From Promicromonospora iranensis (GTDB taxonomy: Bacteria; Actinomycetota; Actinomycetes; Actinomycetales; Cellulomonadaceae): DNA of 64,000 nt. Shown piece after piece: positions 25,648 to 34,408 of the stretch (its first letter is position 1; the number at the start of each line of letters is the position of its first letter). The notes under the pieces are model-generated. The model did not search any database and was not told where the DNA came from. It worked only from the letters and a program-made list of their open reading frames with translations. Made by a program: the position numbers and the translations under genes. The stretch covers positions 153,019 to 217,018 of the forward strand of contig NZ_JAJQQP010000009.1 in assembly GCF_028994805.1 (NCBI RefSeq), in the 5' to 3' direction.

Positions 25648-26519
25648 GACGTCGGCCTCGCTTCGTTCGTCTCAATCCCCGTCCCGTGGTGCGGGCAGCG
25701 CCCACGGCGCTGGCATCGCTTGCCGATGGCAGTCGGAGCACCGCACACTCCGCCCAATGAGACGTAGTGCGGCTGGTAGTACACGGTGACATCAGTCGTC
25801 GGCTCCACGGATTCACTACCGCCGTCGACCGACGGATCCACGTCGATGACCTCAGCCAGCGTCTCCGCGAGCAAGGTTGCGTCCAGGGTCGCTTGAACCA
25901 TGAATCGTCCCGCGTTGAACTTGAGTCGGAAGCCGGGATCCTGGCTGAACCGCCCCGAGTCCAGCGTGTGCCCGTGCGCCTGGGCGAAGTAGGTGAAGAA
26001 CACGACTTGAGTACGGGTGTTGCCCTCGCGAAACAGGTGCGCGACGTTGATCTCGCCCCACGGCTCGGCGATGGCGGAGGCAAACTGGCTGCCGGTCAAC
26101 TCCCGTAGCCCGGAGATCCTATGGAGGGTGCGGATCGACTGGTCGAAGTGATCGGTCATTGCCTCCCCGGCTGGGAAGTACAAGTAAGGATGACTGGCCT
26201 CCGCGTCGTACCTACCGTCGCGTATCTCCTGTGGCGTGGGGCCCTTCTTGGTCATCTTCTGCGGGAGCGACGGAGCGGTGCGCTCCTCCCCAGCCCAGGC
26301 GTACACGTCGCCGAAGATATGCCGGTGGATCGCGCACATATGGGCTCGGTCGAGGTGTCCCGCTATCGGTTCGGTGCCGAGCGCTTGGGATACTCGCAGC
26401 AGCGCATACTCTTCCTCAAACTCGCGTAGATCCTCAGCGTCCAGGTGTCCAGCTTTGTTCAGTAGGACGCTGGTGCCCGGGTAGTGGTAGTCCTCCCAAG
26501 CACGGAACCGTGGGCTCAA
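25644..26519 (-). CDS. Fic-domain toxin, noncanonical motif
   Basis: A 291-residue Fic protein, expected to transfer AMP (or another nucleotide part) onto a target protein. The active-site loop at 161-172 reads HLFREGNTRTQV: the catalytic His and GN-R anchor are present, but the usual Pro is Leu and the last Arg is Val. The C-terminal extension (about 255-280) has three Cys and two His, VCGAPTAIGKRC then GRCPHH, as in small zinc-binding tails. The start is a TTG at 26519 overlapping the antitoxin stop as TTGA. GC content of this island is visibly lower than its flanks, suggesting transfer. Activity is inferred. Confidence 0.85.
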   Translation of the reverse strand: MSPRFRAWEDYHYPGTSVLLNKAGHLDAEDLREFEEEYALLRVSQALGTEPIAGHLDRAHMCAIHRHIFGDVYAWAGEERTAPSLPQKMTKKGPTPQEIRDGRYDAEASHPYLYFPAGEAMTDHFDQSIRTLHRISGLRELTGSQFASAIAEPWGEINVAHLFREGNTRTQVVFFTYFAQAHGHTLDSGRFSQDPGFRLKFNAGRFMVQATLDATLLAETLAEVIDVDPSVDGGSESVEPTTDVTVYYQPHYVSLGGVCGAPTAIGKRCQRRGRCPHHGTGIETNEARPTS

Positions 26520-26758
26520 CTGGCGGATTCTCGCTCGGACGCCCGCTTAGCGACACGCTTTGCGGAGCGCGCTGCGATCCGTGAGGCGGCCTCGTCGAAG
26601 GTGATCTCGCCCTTCAGAGCCCGACGGGTGTCCTCGCGCACCTCGGCGCCTCGGGGGTAATGCCCTGCCGCAGCGAGCACACCCTCGGCAGCCCTGATCG
26701 TCTGGTCTGCTTCTTTGGCGTTCAACACGCGGTACTTGGTGGTCTTCTTCTTTGCCAC
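26516..26758 (-). CDS. VbhA-type antitoxin of the Fic toxin
   Basis: An 80-residue basic protein, first gene of the Fic operon. The segment EADQTIRAAEGVLAAAGHYP followed by RRALKGEITFDEAASRI resembles the VbhA antitoxin family, whose N-terminal helix inserts a glutamate into the Fic active site; the RAAEG part is the likely inhibitory helix. The GTG at 26758 is the best start (VAKKKT...). It overlaps the Fic start by 4 bp, giving tight stoichiometric coupling. The Lys-rich tail could also bind operator DNA. Confidence 0.78.
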   Translation of the reverse strand: MAKKKTTKYRVLNAKEADQTIRAAEGVLAAAGHYPRGAEVREDTRRALKGEITFDEAASRIAARSAKRVAKRASERESAS

Positions 26759-26842
26759 GCCACGTCTCCCATCGCTGTATCCCCCATCATACGCGGCGAT
26801 GATGCACGCTTTCCTCCGGGCGGGCGTGACGCACGGGCTCGG

Positions 26843-26848
26843 TACGGT
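26843..26848 (+). promoter_or_regulatory. -10 box for leaderless M20 peptidase mRNA
   Basis: TACGGT lies 7 nt before the GTG at 26856, the spacing expected when transcription begins at the first base of the start codon. Confidence 0.5.
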
Positions 26849-26855
26849 GGACCCC

Positions 26856-28205
26856 GTGACTGACACCGTTCCGGCCGCCGTGCCCACGCCCGTGCCCACG
26901 CCCACCGCCGCCGACGAGGTCATCCGGATCTGCCAGGAGCTGATCCGCATCGACACGTCGAACTACGGGAACAACGAGGGCCCGGGTGAGCGCGCCGCGG
27001 CCGAGTACGTCATGGAGCTGCTGCACGAGGTCGGGCTGGAGCCCGAGCTGTTCGAGTCCCTTCCCGGGCGCGCGTCCGTCGTCGTGCGCCTGGCGGGGGA
27101 GGACCGCAGCCGGCCCGCCCTCGTCCTGCACGGCCACCTCGACGTCGTGCCGGCGGCCACGGACGACTGGACGGTCGACCCGTTCGGCGGCGAGGAGACC
27201 GACGGCCTGCTGTGGGGCCGCGGCGCCGTCGACATGAAGGACATGGACGCCATGATCCTGGCGGTCGTGCGGCAGATGGTGCGCGAGGGCCGCAAGCCGG
27301 CGCGCGACGTCGTGGTCGCGTTCTTCGCCGACGAGGAGGCAGGCGGTGTGTACGGGGCGCGGTGGGCCGTGGACCACCGGCCCGAGCTGTTCGAGGGCGC
27401 CACCGAGGCGGTCTCCGAGGTGGGCGGCTACTCCGTCGAGCTGGGCGGCAAGCGCGCCTACCTGTTGCAGACGGCGGAGAAGGGGCTCGCCTGGCTGCGC
27501 CTCGTCGCGGACGGCCGGGCCGGCCACGGCTCGCAGGTCAACGAGGAGAACGCGGTGACGGAGCTGGCCGCCGCCGTCGCACGGATCGGGCAGCACGCCT
27601 GGCCGTACACGATCACGCCGACGGTGGACGCCCTGCTACGCGGTGTCGGGGACCTCACCGGGCTCCCGGTGGACTACTCGGACCCGGCGACGGTCGACGA
27701 CCTGATCGCTGCCCTCGGCCCGGTCGCGAAGTTCGTGGGTGCCACGGTGCGCAACACGTCGAACCCCACCCAGCTGCAGGCCGGCTACAAGGCGAACGTG
27801 ATCCCGGGCCGTGCGGAGGCGACGCTGGACGTGCGGCTCCTGCCGGGGCACGAGGAAGCGGGCATGGCGAAGCTGCGCGAGCTCGCCGGCGACGCGGTGC
27901 GGATCGAGACGATCCACCAGGACACGGCGCTCGAGGTGCCGTTCAGCGGCTCCCTCGTCGACGCCATGGTCGCGGCGATCGACGCGGAGGACCCGGGGGC
28001 GAAGGTGCTGCCGTACACGCTGTCGGGCGGCACGGACAACAAGTCGCTGCACCGGCTCGGGATCACCGGCTACGGCTTCGCGCCGCTGCAGCTGACGAAC
28101 GACCTCGACTTCGCGGGCATGTTCCACGGCGTGGACGAGCGCGTGCCGACCGAGGCGCTGAAGTTCGGGACGCGCGTGCTCGACCGTCTGCTGGCGACCT
28201 GCTGA
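26856..28205 (+). CDS. M20/M25/M40 family metallopeptidase
   Basis: A 449-residue cytosolic dizinc hydrolase (carboxypeptidase G2/ArgE/DapE type). The metal ligands lie in VLHGHLDVVPA near residue 91, WGRGAVDMKD near 124 and ADEEAGG near 158; a late GGTDNKSLH supplies the last histidine. A Pro-rich stretch of about 20 residues precedes the catalytic fold. I chose the GTG at 26856 because a -10 box sits 7 nt upstream; ATG codons at 26799 are possible but have no ribosome site. Substrate (peptide or N-acylamino acid) unknown. Confidence 0.88.
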   Translation: MTDTVPAAVPTPVPTPTAADEVIRICQELIRIDTSNYGNNEGPGERAAAEYVMELLHEVGLEPELFESLPGRASVVVRLAGEDRSRPALVLHGHLDVVPAATDDWTVDPFGGEETDGLLWGRGAVDMKDMDAMILAVVRQMVREGRKPARDVVVAFFADEEAGGVYGARWAVDHRPELFEGATEAVSEVGGYSVELGGKRAYLLQTAEKGLAWLRLVADGRAGHGSQVNEENAVTELAAAVARIGQHAWPYTITPTVDALLRGVGDLTGLPVDYSDPATVDDLIAALGPVAKFVGATVRNTSNPTQLQAGYKANVIPGRAEATLDVRLLPGHEEAGMAKLRELAGDAVRIETIHQDTALEVPFSGSLVDAMVAAIDAEDPGAKVLPYTLSGGTDNKSLHRLGITGYGFAPLQLTNDLDFAGMFHGVDERVPTEALKFGTRVLDRLLATC

Positions 28206-28212
28206 ACGCGGG

Positions 28213-29061
28213 CTACGCCGCCAGCTCGGCCAGGAGCGACCGCGTCTCGGACACGTAGGAGCCGCCGAAGAGGACCGCGTGCACCGCGAGCGGGTAGAGC
28301 TGGTGCAGCCGCACGCGGTGCTGCCAGCCGCGGGCGAGCGGGTGGACCTCCTGGTACCCCGCAAGGATCTCGGTCAGGTGGGGCGCGCCGAACAGCGCGA
28401 GCATCGCCAGGTCGGTCTCGCGGTGCCCGCCGTGCGCGGCGGGGTCGATGAGGACCGCCTCGACGGCGCCCGGCGGTGGACTCTGGCCGGAGTCCGCCGC
28501 CCGGCCGCCGTCGGCCCACAGCACGTTGCCGGACCAGAGGTCACCGTGCAGGCGTGCGGGCTCGTCGTCCGCGGCCGGGCCCGCCAGGCGCGGTAGCGAC
28601 GTGCAGACGGCGTCGACCAGCCGGGCGTCGGCGTCGCCGAGGACCCCACGGGCCCGGCCCTGGTCGAGCAGCGGGAGCAGGCGCGCCTCGGCGTAGAAGT
28701 CCGGCCAGGACCGCCAGGCGCCGCCGGGCATCGGCAGCGGGTCGTCCAGCGGACCGAACCAGCCGTCGGCGGTGCCGGACCAGCCCCAGGCCGGGCCAGG
28801 GCCCGCACCGAAGGCGTCCGCCCCGGCGTCGTGCAGCACGGCCAGCGCGGCGCCGAAGGTTCGTGCGGCGGCCGCGGTGGGCGCCACGGGGGAGAGCCGT
28901 TCCAGGTCGAGATGGCCGGGCCCGACGTCGGACACCCCGACGACCCGCGGCCCGCCCGGGACCCGCAGCCAGTCCAGGCCGGCTGCCTCGCGGGCGAAGA
29001 AACCGTCCGGCGCGTCCGCACGGGCCTTGCGGAACACGCCGGACGAGGGAGCGGCCGTCAC
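28213..29061 (-). CDS. Fructosamine kinase-family protein
   Basis: A 282-residue kinase-like protein. The Brenner motif is LHGDLWSGNVLW near residue 170 with the catalytic Asp, and the metal-binding DPA appears in VLIDPAAHGGHRETDLAML near 206, both typical of fructosamine-3-kinases and other APH-fold sugar kinases. These phosphorylate Amadori products to reverse protein glycation; the bacterial substrate may be a free ketoamine. The GTG start overlaps the stop of the DUF5703 gene by 4 bp, so the two are co-transcribed. Confidence 0.88.
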   Translation of the reverse strand: MTAAPSSGVFRKARADAPDGFFAREAAGLDWLRVPGGPRVVGVSDVGPGHLDLERLSPVAPTAAAARTFGAALAVLHDAGADAFGAGPGPAWGWSGTADGWFGPLDDPLPMPGGAWRSWPDFYAEARLLPLLDQGRARGVLGDADARLVDAVCTSLPRLAGPAADDEPARLHGDLWSGNVLWADGGRAADSGQSPPPGAVEAVLIDPAAHGGHRETDLAMLALFGAPHLTEILAGYQEVHPLARGWQHRVRLHQLYPLAVHAVLFGGSYVSETRSLLAELAA

Positions 29062-29282
29062 AGGGTGGACGAGACCCTGATGACCTTGCGGCGGAGCCAG
29101 ACCTTGCGTCGACCGCCGATGTAGAGACGGGTCCTCGCCAGCTCCCAGCGGCCGTACTCGGCCTCTTCGGTGAGCAGCCGGCGGGCGTCCGGCACAGTGG
29201 TGTCGGGATCGAACGTCATGACGCGGTACTCGTACTGACTGTGCTTGCGGAACACGGAGCCGTCTCTCGCCATCTGATGCAC
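29058..29282 (-). CDS. DUF5703 family protein
   Basis: A 74-residue basic protein. The core YEYRVMTF, then DARRLLTEEAEYGRWELARTRLY and GRRKVWLRRKVIRV, matches the DUF5703 family of small actinobacterial proteins. Function unknown. I take the ATG at 29282, which has GAGG upstream; an ATG three codons later is an alternative. Its stop overlaps the fructosamine kinase start. Confidence 0.8.
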   Translation of the reverse strand: MHQMARDGSVFRKHSQYEYRVMTFDPDTTVPDARRLLTEEAEYGRWELARTRLYIGGRRKVWLRRKVIRVSSTL

Positions 29283-29379
29283 CGTCCTCGGGTCGCGGGT
29301 GAGGTCAGTTTATGCCGGTTTCATCGCCGAGCTGCGGCACCAACACACTTCGTTCCGCCCATTGTGACCCACGGGACGG

Positions 29380-30438
29380 TCAAGGCACAGTGACCGGGGT
29401 CGCAGTCGACCGCGCGTCGCGCCGCAGCGCCACCGGCCGGAGCCAGGTCGCGGTGCGCCACAGCCACTCGACCGGGCCGTAGCGGAAGTGCTTCAGCCAG
29501 AGCCGGCTCAGCAGCGACTGCGCCACGATCAGCGCGAGCGACAGGGTCAGCACCGGCGTCACGGTGGTCATGTGGCCGAAGTCCACCACTGACGCGGCGA
29601 GCGCCATGACGATCGCCGCCCCGACGTAGTTGCTGAGGGCCATCCGGCCCAGTGGTTCGAAGGCTGCGGCGATGACCGTCCGGGCACGTGTGCGCCACAG
29701 GAGCGCCAGCCCGGTCGTGTACAGCACTGCCATGACGAGACCGGCGGCCGCGCCCGGCGTCGAGAACCGCGGGTCGCCCGGGGTGGTCAGCTGCCACAGC
29801 AGGGCGGGGACGGTCAGCACGGCCGAGGCGGCGAACACGATCGCCACGGCCCTGCCGGAGGACTCCAGCGCCCGGGGCAGGCCGAAGGCCGCCGCGCCCG
29901 CGCCGAGGAGCACGAGGCCGGGGACGGACGGCAGCCCGCCGCCGAACACCACGTACGCGACGACGGTGAGCACAGCGCCGCCCCCGAGGGTCACCCCGCG
30001 AGGGGCCAGCAGGACGGCGGGCAGCATCAGCAGGCCGACGACGCCGTACTCCAGGAGGATGTTGCCCGGGTAGGCGAACATCAGCAGCCCGCCGATGACG
30101 GCCAGGCCGACCATGCGGCGCACCATCACCAGCCACGGACGTGGTGAGCGGGCGCGTGCGCTGTCGAGCACCATCCAGAGGCTCATGCCGAACAGGACGA
30201 TGAAGATCGGTACGAAGCGTGTCTGGACGGTGAGGTAGAGCGCGTCGAGCACCGGGTCGGGGACGCGGCCCCCGCCGTCCATCAGCCGTGCCATTCCCAG
30301 CTGGGTGATATCGATGGCGTTGACCAGCAGGATGCCGAGGACGGCGAACCCCCGCAGCGAGTCGAGGAACGCCCAGCGCGGTCGGGCCGCGGTCAGGCGA
30401 GGCGTCGTGGAGGCGGCAGCAGTGCTCATGTCAGCCAT
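29380..30438 (-). CDS. DUF418 family membrane protein
   Basis: A 352-residue integral membrane protein with about nine hydrophobic helices. The opening FLDSLRGFAVLGILLVNAIDI (about residues 24-44) and the C-terminal GRMALSNYVGAAI, followed later by WLKHFRYGPVEWLWRTATW, are hallmarks of DUF418 proteins, relatives of acyltransferase-3 enzymes. They may act in envelope modification; no substrate is known. The ATG at 30438 is the first plausible start; a second ATG three codons later is possible. Confidence 0.85.
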   Translation of the reverse strand: MADMSTAAASTTPRLTAARPRWAFLDSLRGFAVLGILLVNAIDITQLGMARLMDGGGRVPDPVLDALYLTVQTRFVPIFIVLFGMSLWMVLDSARARSPRPWLVMVRRMVGLAVIGGLLMFAYPGNILLEYGVVGLLMLPAVLLAPRGVTLGGGAVLTVVAYVVFGGGLPSVPGLVLLGAGAAAFGLPRALESSGRAVAIVFAASAVLTVPALLWQLTTPGDPRFSTPGAAAGLVMAVLYTTGLALLWRTRARTVIAAAFEPLGRMALSNYVGAAIVMALAASVVDFGHMTTVTPVLTLSLALIVAQSLLSRLWLKHFRYGPVEWLWRTATWLRPVALRRDARSTATPVTVP

Positions 30439-30614
30439 CCAAGCAATCCCGCTCCGGGCTCGTCGTCCCCCCACGGGACCATGTTGCCTGGTCAGGGATG
30501 AGGGTAAACCCCGTGCACCACGTTCCGGGCCGGCGCGACGATACCCCGGTATCTCCGCCGTAACGATCAGGATTTGCGATCCCGCTCGCCAGGACCTGGC
30601 GCTACAGTCAGGGC

Positions 30615-30932
30615 ATGACCGTTGAACCGCGTGCCGCGCTCGATCGCCTCGTTGCCGCACTCGAGGCCCATCATCACGCGGTCGCCACTCGCCGGAGTGA
30701 CGACGACCCCGCCGTCGACGACGCGTACGACGTGCTCGCCGACGCCTACGAGGTGTACGAGGAGTCCCTGGCCACGGTGTTCGGCGAGGTGACGCCGTTC
30801 TACCTGGCCGACGAGATCGACGACGATGACGACGAGGACGACGACCTCGAGGACATCGACTTCGACGACGACCTGGAGGACGCGGAAGAGGTCATCGAGG
30901 AGGACGAGCCGCAGCCTGCGCAGCAGCGCTGA
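30615..30932 (+). CDS. Small, strongly acidic actinobacterial protein
   Basis: A 105-residue soluble protein. The first 65 residues are helical (ALDRLVAALEAHHHAVATRR, then DAYDVLADAYEVYEESLATVFGEVTPFYL); the rest is a run of Asp and Glu (residues 69-98). Similar short proteins, sometimes mis-annotated as primosomal protein, are widespread in Micrococcales. No function can be assigned. The acidic tail may mimic nucleic acid or bind metal. It converges with an aldo/keto reductase gene 16 bp away. Confidence 0.75.
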   Translation: MTVEPRAALDRLVAALEAHHHAVATRRSDDDPAVDDAYDVLADAYEVYEESLATVFGEVTPFYLADEIDDDDDEDDDLEDIDFDDDLEDAEEVIEEDEPQPAQQR

Positions 30933-30948
30933 CCAGGCACGGTCACGG

Positions 30949-31923
30949 TCACCAGCGTTCGGGGTAGCCGATCTCGGGCGCGGAGACGTCGTCGAGGGCG
31001 GCATGCACCTCGTAGGGCAGCTCGAGGCTCGCGGCCTCCAGCGAGGAACGAAGCTGCGCGGGCGTCCGCGCGCCCACGATCGCCGACGCGATGCCCTCGC
31101 GCTCCAGGAGCCACGCGATGGCGACCTCCCCTGCGGTGCGGCCGAGCCCTTCGGCAGCGGTGGCCACCGCCTCCACGACGGCGGACGCCGAACCCTCCAG
31201 GTACGGCTGGACGAATCCCGCGAGCGCTCCGGCAGCCCGGGAGTCCGCCGGGATGGCGCGCCGGTACTTGCCCGTGAGCACCCCGCGCCCGAGCGGTGAC
31301 CAGGCGAGCAGCCCCGCACCGAGGGCGTCGGCGGCGGGCAGCACGTCGCGCTCCACGCCGCGCTGCAGCAGGGAATACTCCAGCTCGACGGCGGCCAGGC
31401 CGACGTCGGGCTCGAGCAGCGTCGCCATGCGTGCGGTCGCCCAGCCGGGGTGGTTGCTCAGCCCGACGTACCGGGCGCGCCCCGTGGTGACCGCGATGCG
31501 CAGCGCGTTGCAGGTCTCCTCGAGGGACGTGTGCGGGTCGGGGCAGGCCACGAGGAACAGGTCGACGTGGTCGGTCCCCATGCGCCGCAGCGACTCGTCG
31601 AGGCTGTCGAGCAGCGCGCCTCGGGAGGCGTCCACCACGCGCCCCGAGCCGCCGTCCGGCCTCGACTCCGAGCGGATGCCCGCCTTGGTGGCGAGCACGA
31701 GCTCGTGGCGCTCGATCTTGCCGGACAGCAGGGTGCCGATGACGCGCTCGGCGTCGCCGTCGGCGTAGCTGGCCGCGGTGTCGATCAGGGTTCCCCCTGC
31801 GTCGAGGAAGTCCCGTACCTGCTCGGCCGCGTCGATCTCGTCGGTGTCGCGGCCCCATGTCATGGTCCCGAGCCCGAGTTCGGAGACCCGTAGGCCAGAC
31901 CTGCCTACGCGGCGTCGTTCCAT
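30949..31923 (-). CDS. Aldo/keto reductase with altered catalytic histidine
   Basis: A 324-residue TIM-barrel NADPH oxidoreductase. The catalytic Asp and Tyr lie in IDTAASYADGDAE near residue 50, and the Lys in LATKAG near 80. The catalytic His, usually in a DLYxxHxPD context, is replaced: here the segment reads VDLFLVACPDP. This could alter its activity or shift it toward other chemistry. NADPH-binding motifs near the C-terminus (WSPLGRGVLTGK and IVGARTPAQLRSSL) are normal. I chose the ATG at 31923 (MERRRVG), where family similarity begins. Confidence 0.88.
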   Translation of the reverse strand: MERRRVGRSGLRVSELGLGTMTWGRDTDEIDAAEQVRDFLDAGGTLIDTAASYADGDAERVIGTLLSGKIERHELVLATKAGIRSESRPDGGSGRVVDASRGALLDSLDESLRRMGTDHVDLFLVACPDPHTSLEETCNALRIAVTTGRARYVGLSNHPGWATARMATLLEPDVGLAAVELEYSLLQRGVERDVLPAADALGAGLLAWSPLGRGVLTGKYRRAIPADSRAAGALAGFVQPYLEGSASAVVEAVATAAEGLGRTAGEVAIAWLLEREGIASAIVGARTPAQLRSSLEAASLELPYEVHAALDDVSAPEIGYPERW

Positions 31924-31977
31924 GTGCGGCAGGTTACCCGCGGCCGCAGCGGGTGCGTCCGGAGGCGCGCCGTGGGG

Positions 31978-31983
31978 TAGTGT
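31978..31983 (+). promoter_or_regulatory. -10 box for leaderless uppP mRNA
   Basis: TAGTGT sits 8 nt before the GTG of uppP and supports that start. Confidence 0.45.
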
Positions 31984-31991
31984 CACCGCCC

Positions 31992-32912
31992 GTGACTGCG
32001 TGGGAAGCGATCCTTCTGGGCCTCGTACAGGGTCTGACCGAGTTCCTGCCGATCTCGTCGTCGGCGCACCTGCGGATCGTCGGTGAGCTGCTCGGTTCGG
32101 GCGACCCCGGTGCGGCTTTCACCGCGATCACCCAGATCGGTACCGAGATCGCAGTGATCATCTACTACCGCAAGAAGATCGGCGCGATTCTCGTCGCCTG
32201 GTTCAGGGCGCTCTCGGGCGCGAACGGCAGCGGCTGGCGCGCCCGCGCCGGACTCGGGCCACGGTCCGGCTCGGTGGACCTGCGGCACGGCCGCCCCGGC
32301 TCCGGGGCCGACCACGACGCCGCGATGGGCTGGTACATCATCTTCGGCTCGATCCCGATCGTGGTGCTCGGGCTCCTGTTCGAGGACCAGATCGAGTCCA
32401 CGTTCCGCAACCTCTGGCTCACCGTCTTCACGCTGGCGTTCTTCGGGCTCCTGCTGCTCCTGGCCGACGTCTTCGGCCGCCAGGAGCGCGAGCTGACGTC
32501 GCTCACCGGACCCAGCGCCCTCGGCTTCGGCCTGGCCCAGGCGCTCGCACTGGTCCCGGGGGTGTCCCGCTCCGGCGGCACGATCACCGCCGGCCTGACC
32601 ATGGGCTTCACTCGGAAGGCGGCGGCGGACTACTCGTTCCTGCTCGCGCTGCCCGCGGTGCTCGGCTCGGGCTTCTACCAGCTGTTCAAGACCATGGGCG
32701 AGCCGATCCCCGAGGGGGCGCCCGGCTGGGGTGCCACGATCATCGCCACGATCATCGCGTTCGGTGTCGGGTACGCGGTCATCATCGGGTTCCTCAAGAT
32801 CGTCGGGAACTACTCCTACAAGCCGTTCGTGTTCTACCGGTTCGCGCTCGCGGGCGCCGTCGTGTGGCTGCTCATGTCGGGCACCATCGACGCGACCGGC
32901 GGCGTCGTGTAG
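31992..32912 (+). CDS. uppP: Undecaprenyl-diphosphatase
   Basis: A 306-residue integral membrane phosphatase recycling undecaprenyl pyrophosphate for cell wall synthesis, and giving bacitracin tolerance. The BacA motifs are clear: GLVQGLTEFLPISSSAHL at residues 10-27 and PGVSRSGG near 193. About eight transmembrane helices follow. A hydrophilic insertion of about 30 residues (75-105) between the early helices is longer than usual and Arg/Gly-rich. The GTG start is supported by the -10 box at 31978. Confidence 0.95.
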   Translation: MTAWEAILLGLVQGLTEFLPISSSAHLRIVGELLGSGDPGAAFTAITQIGTEIAVIIYYRKKIGAILVAWFRALSGANGSGWRARAGLGPRSGSVDLRHGRPGSGADHDAAMGWYIIFGSIPIVVLGLLFEDQIESTFRNLWLTVFTLAFFGLLLLLADVFGRQERELTSLTGPSALGFGLAQALALVPGVSRSGGTITAGLTMGFTRKAAADYSFLLALPAVLGSGFYQLFKTMGEPIPEGAPGWGATIIATIIAFGVGYAVIIGFLKIVGNYSYKPFVFYRFALAGAVVWLLMSGTIDATGGVV

Positions 32913-32962
32913 AACACACTCTCAGCGCCCTGACGTGGTCCGGGAGCGTCCTGGGCGGCGGT

Positions 32963-32968
32963 TATCGT
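32963..32968 (+). promoter_or_regulatory. -10 box for leaderless mshC mRNA
   Basis: TATCGT is 7 nt before the mshC GTG. Confidence 0.5.
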
Positions 32969-32975
32969 TGGTCGC

Positions 32976-34286
32976 GTGCACGCCTGGCCCACACCCCAAG
33001 TCCCGGAGCTTCCCGGCTTCCCCGCCTCCGACCCGGTGCGGGTCCACGACTCGTCGACCGGTGAGCTCGTCGAGGCGGCGCCGGGCCTGCGGGCGCGGCT
33101 GTACGCGTGCGGCATCACGCCGTACGACGCCACGCACATCGGGCACGCGAACACGTACGTCGCGTTCGACCTGCTGGTGCGCGCCTGGCGGGACGCGGGC
33201 AAGGACGTCATCTACACCTCGAACGTGACCGACGTCGACGACCCGCTGCTGGAGCGCGCCGAGGCCACCGGCGTCGACTGGCGCGAGCTGGCCGCGTCCC
33301 AGACCGCCCTGTTCCGCGAGGACATGACGGCGCTCGGCGTCATCCCGCCGCAGACGTGGACGGGGGCCGTCGAGTCGGTGCCCGACGTCGCGCGGGCGGT
33401 GGCCGCCATGGTCGAGTCCGGGGCCGCGTACCGCGTCCCGCTGGAGCCGGGCGCCGGAGGTGCGACGCCGGAGCTGGGCGACGTCTACGCGGACCTCACC
33501 GCCGACCCGCGCTTCGGGACCGTCGCACGCCTGGACCGGGAACAGTCGCTGGCCTACTTCGCCGAGCGTGGGGGCGACCCCGACCGTACGGGCAAGAAGG
33601 ACCCGCTCGACCCGCTGCTGTGGCGCCGGGAGCGGCCCGGCGAGCCGGCCTGGGACGGAGGCCCGTTGGGCACGGGACGCCCGGGCTGGCACATCGAGTG
33701 CGCGGTGATCGCCCGGGACGGGCTCGACCTGGCGGCGGGGGAGCCGTTCGACGTGCAGGGCGGCGGGTCCGACCTGCTGTTCCCGCACCACGAGATGTCG
33801 ACCTCGCACCTGCGGGTGCTGTGTCCGGGCGCCGAGGGCGCCGAGCCCGCCGCCGCCCGCACGCACGTGCACGCGGGCCTGGTCGGCTACGAGGGCGAGA
33901 AGATGAGCAAGTCGCTCGGCAACCTCGTCCTGGTGTCGCGCCTGCGCGAGGCCGGCCACGACCCGATGGCGATCCGCCTGGCACTGCTGGCCCACCACTA
34001 CCGCACCGAGTGGGAGTGGGACGAGGCCTCGATGCCCGAGGGCGAGGCACGCCTCGTCCGGTGGCGCGACGCGGTCTCGGGAAACGGCGGTCCGTCCGCC
34101 GACGCGACCCTCGCGACGGTCCGTGCGGCGCTCGCGAACGACCTCGACGCGCCGGCCGCACTGGCGGCCGTCGATGCCTGGGCGGACCTGTCCCTCGACC
34201 CCGCACGGGACACGTCCGCGGACGAGGAGGGCGCTCCCGGGGTCATGTCCCGTACGGTAAACGCCCTGCTCGGAGTGCGTCTCTGA
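32976..34286 (+). CDS. mshC: Mycothiol ligase MshC
   Basis: A 436-residue class I synthetase-like enzyme that joins cysteine to glucosaminyl-inositol with ATP, the third step of mycothiol synthesis. The HIGH motif lies in DATHIGHANTYVAFD near residue 52, the KMSKS motif in YEGEKMSKSLGN near 309, and the zinc-binding Cys in LYACGITPYD near 45. The length and the cysteinyl-tRNA synthetase-like fold without the anticodon domain separate it from CysS. The final residues NALLGVRL are family-like. The GTG start is set by the -10 box at 32963. Confidence 0.95.
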   Translation: MHAWPTPQVPELPGFPASDPVRVHDSSTGELVEAAPGLRARLYACGITPYDATHIGHANTYVAFDLLVRAWRDAGKDVIYTSNVTDVDDPLLERAEATGVDWRELAASQTALFREDMTALGVIPPQTWTGAVESVPDVARAVAAMVESGAAYRVPLEPGAGGATPELGDVYADLTADPRFGTVARLDREQSLAYFAERGGDPDRTGKKDPLDPLLWRRERPGEPAWDGGPLGTGRPGWHIECAVIARDGLDLAAGEPFDVQGGGSDLLFPHHEMSTSHLRVLCPGAEGAEPAAARTHVHAGLVGYEGEKMSKSLGNLVLVSRLREAGHDPMAIRLALLAHHYRTEWEWDEASMPEGEARLVRWRDAVSGNGGPSADATLATVRAALANDLDAPAALAAVDAWADLSLDPARDTSADEEGAPGVMSRTVNALLGVRL

Positions 34287-34408
34287 CCTCCTGAAGGTCC
34301 CGTAGGGGTCCGCTTTGGGTCAGGTAGGCCAGCACCACGCCATGCGCCGACCAGGTTAGTTTTGACCCCTGCTTCCGTTTGCATTTAACCCGGGGCAGGA
34401 TGGGGAGC

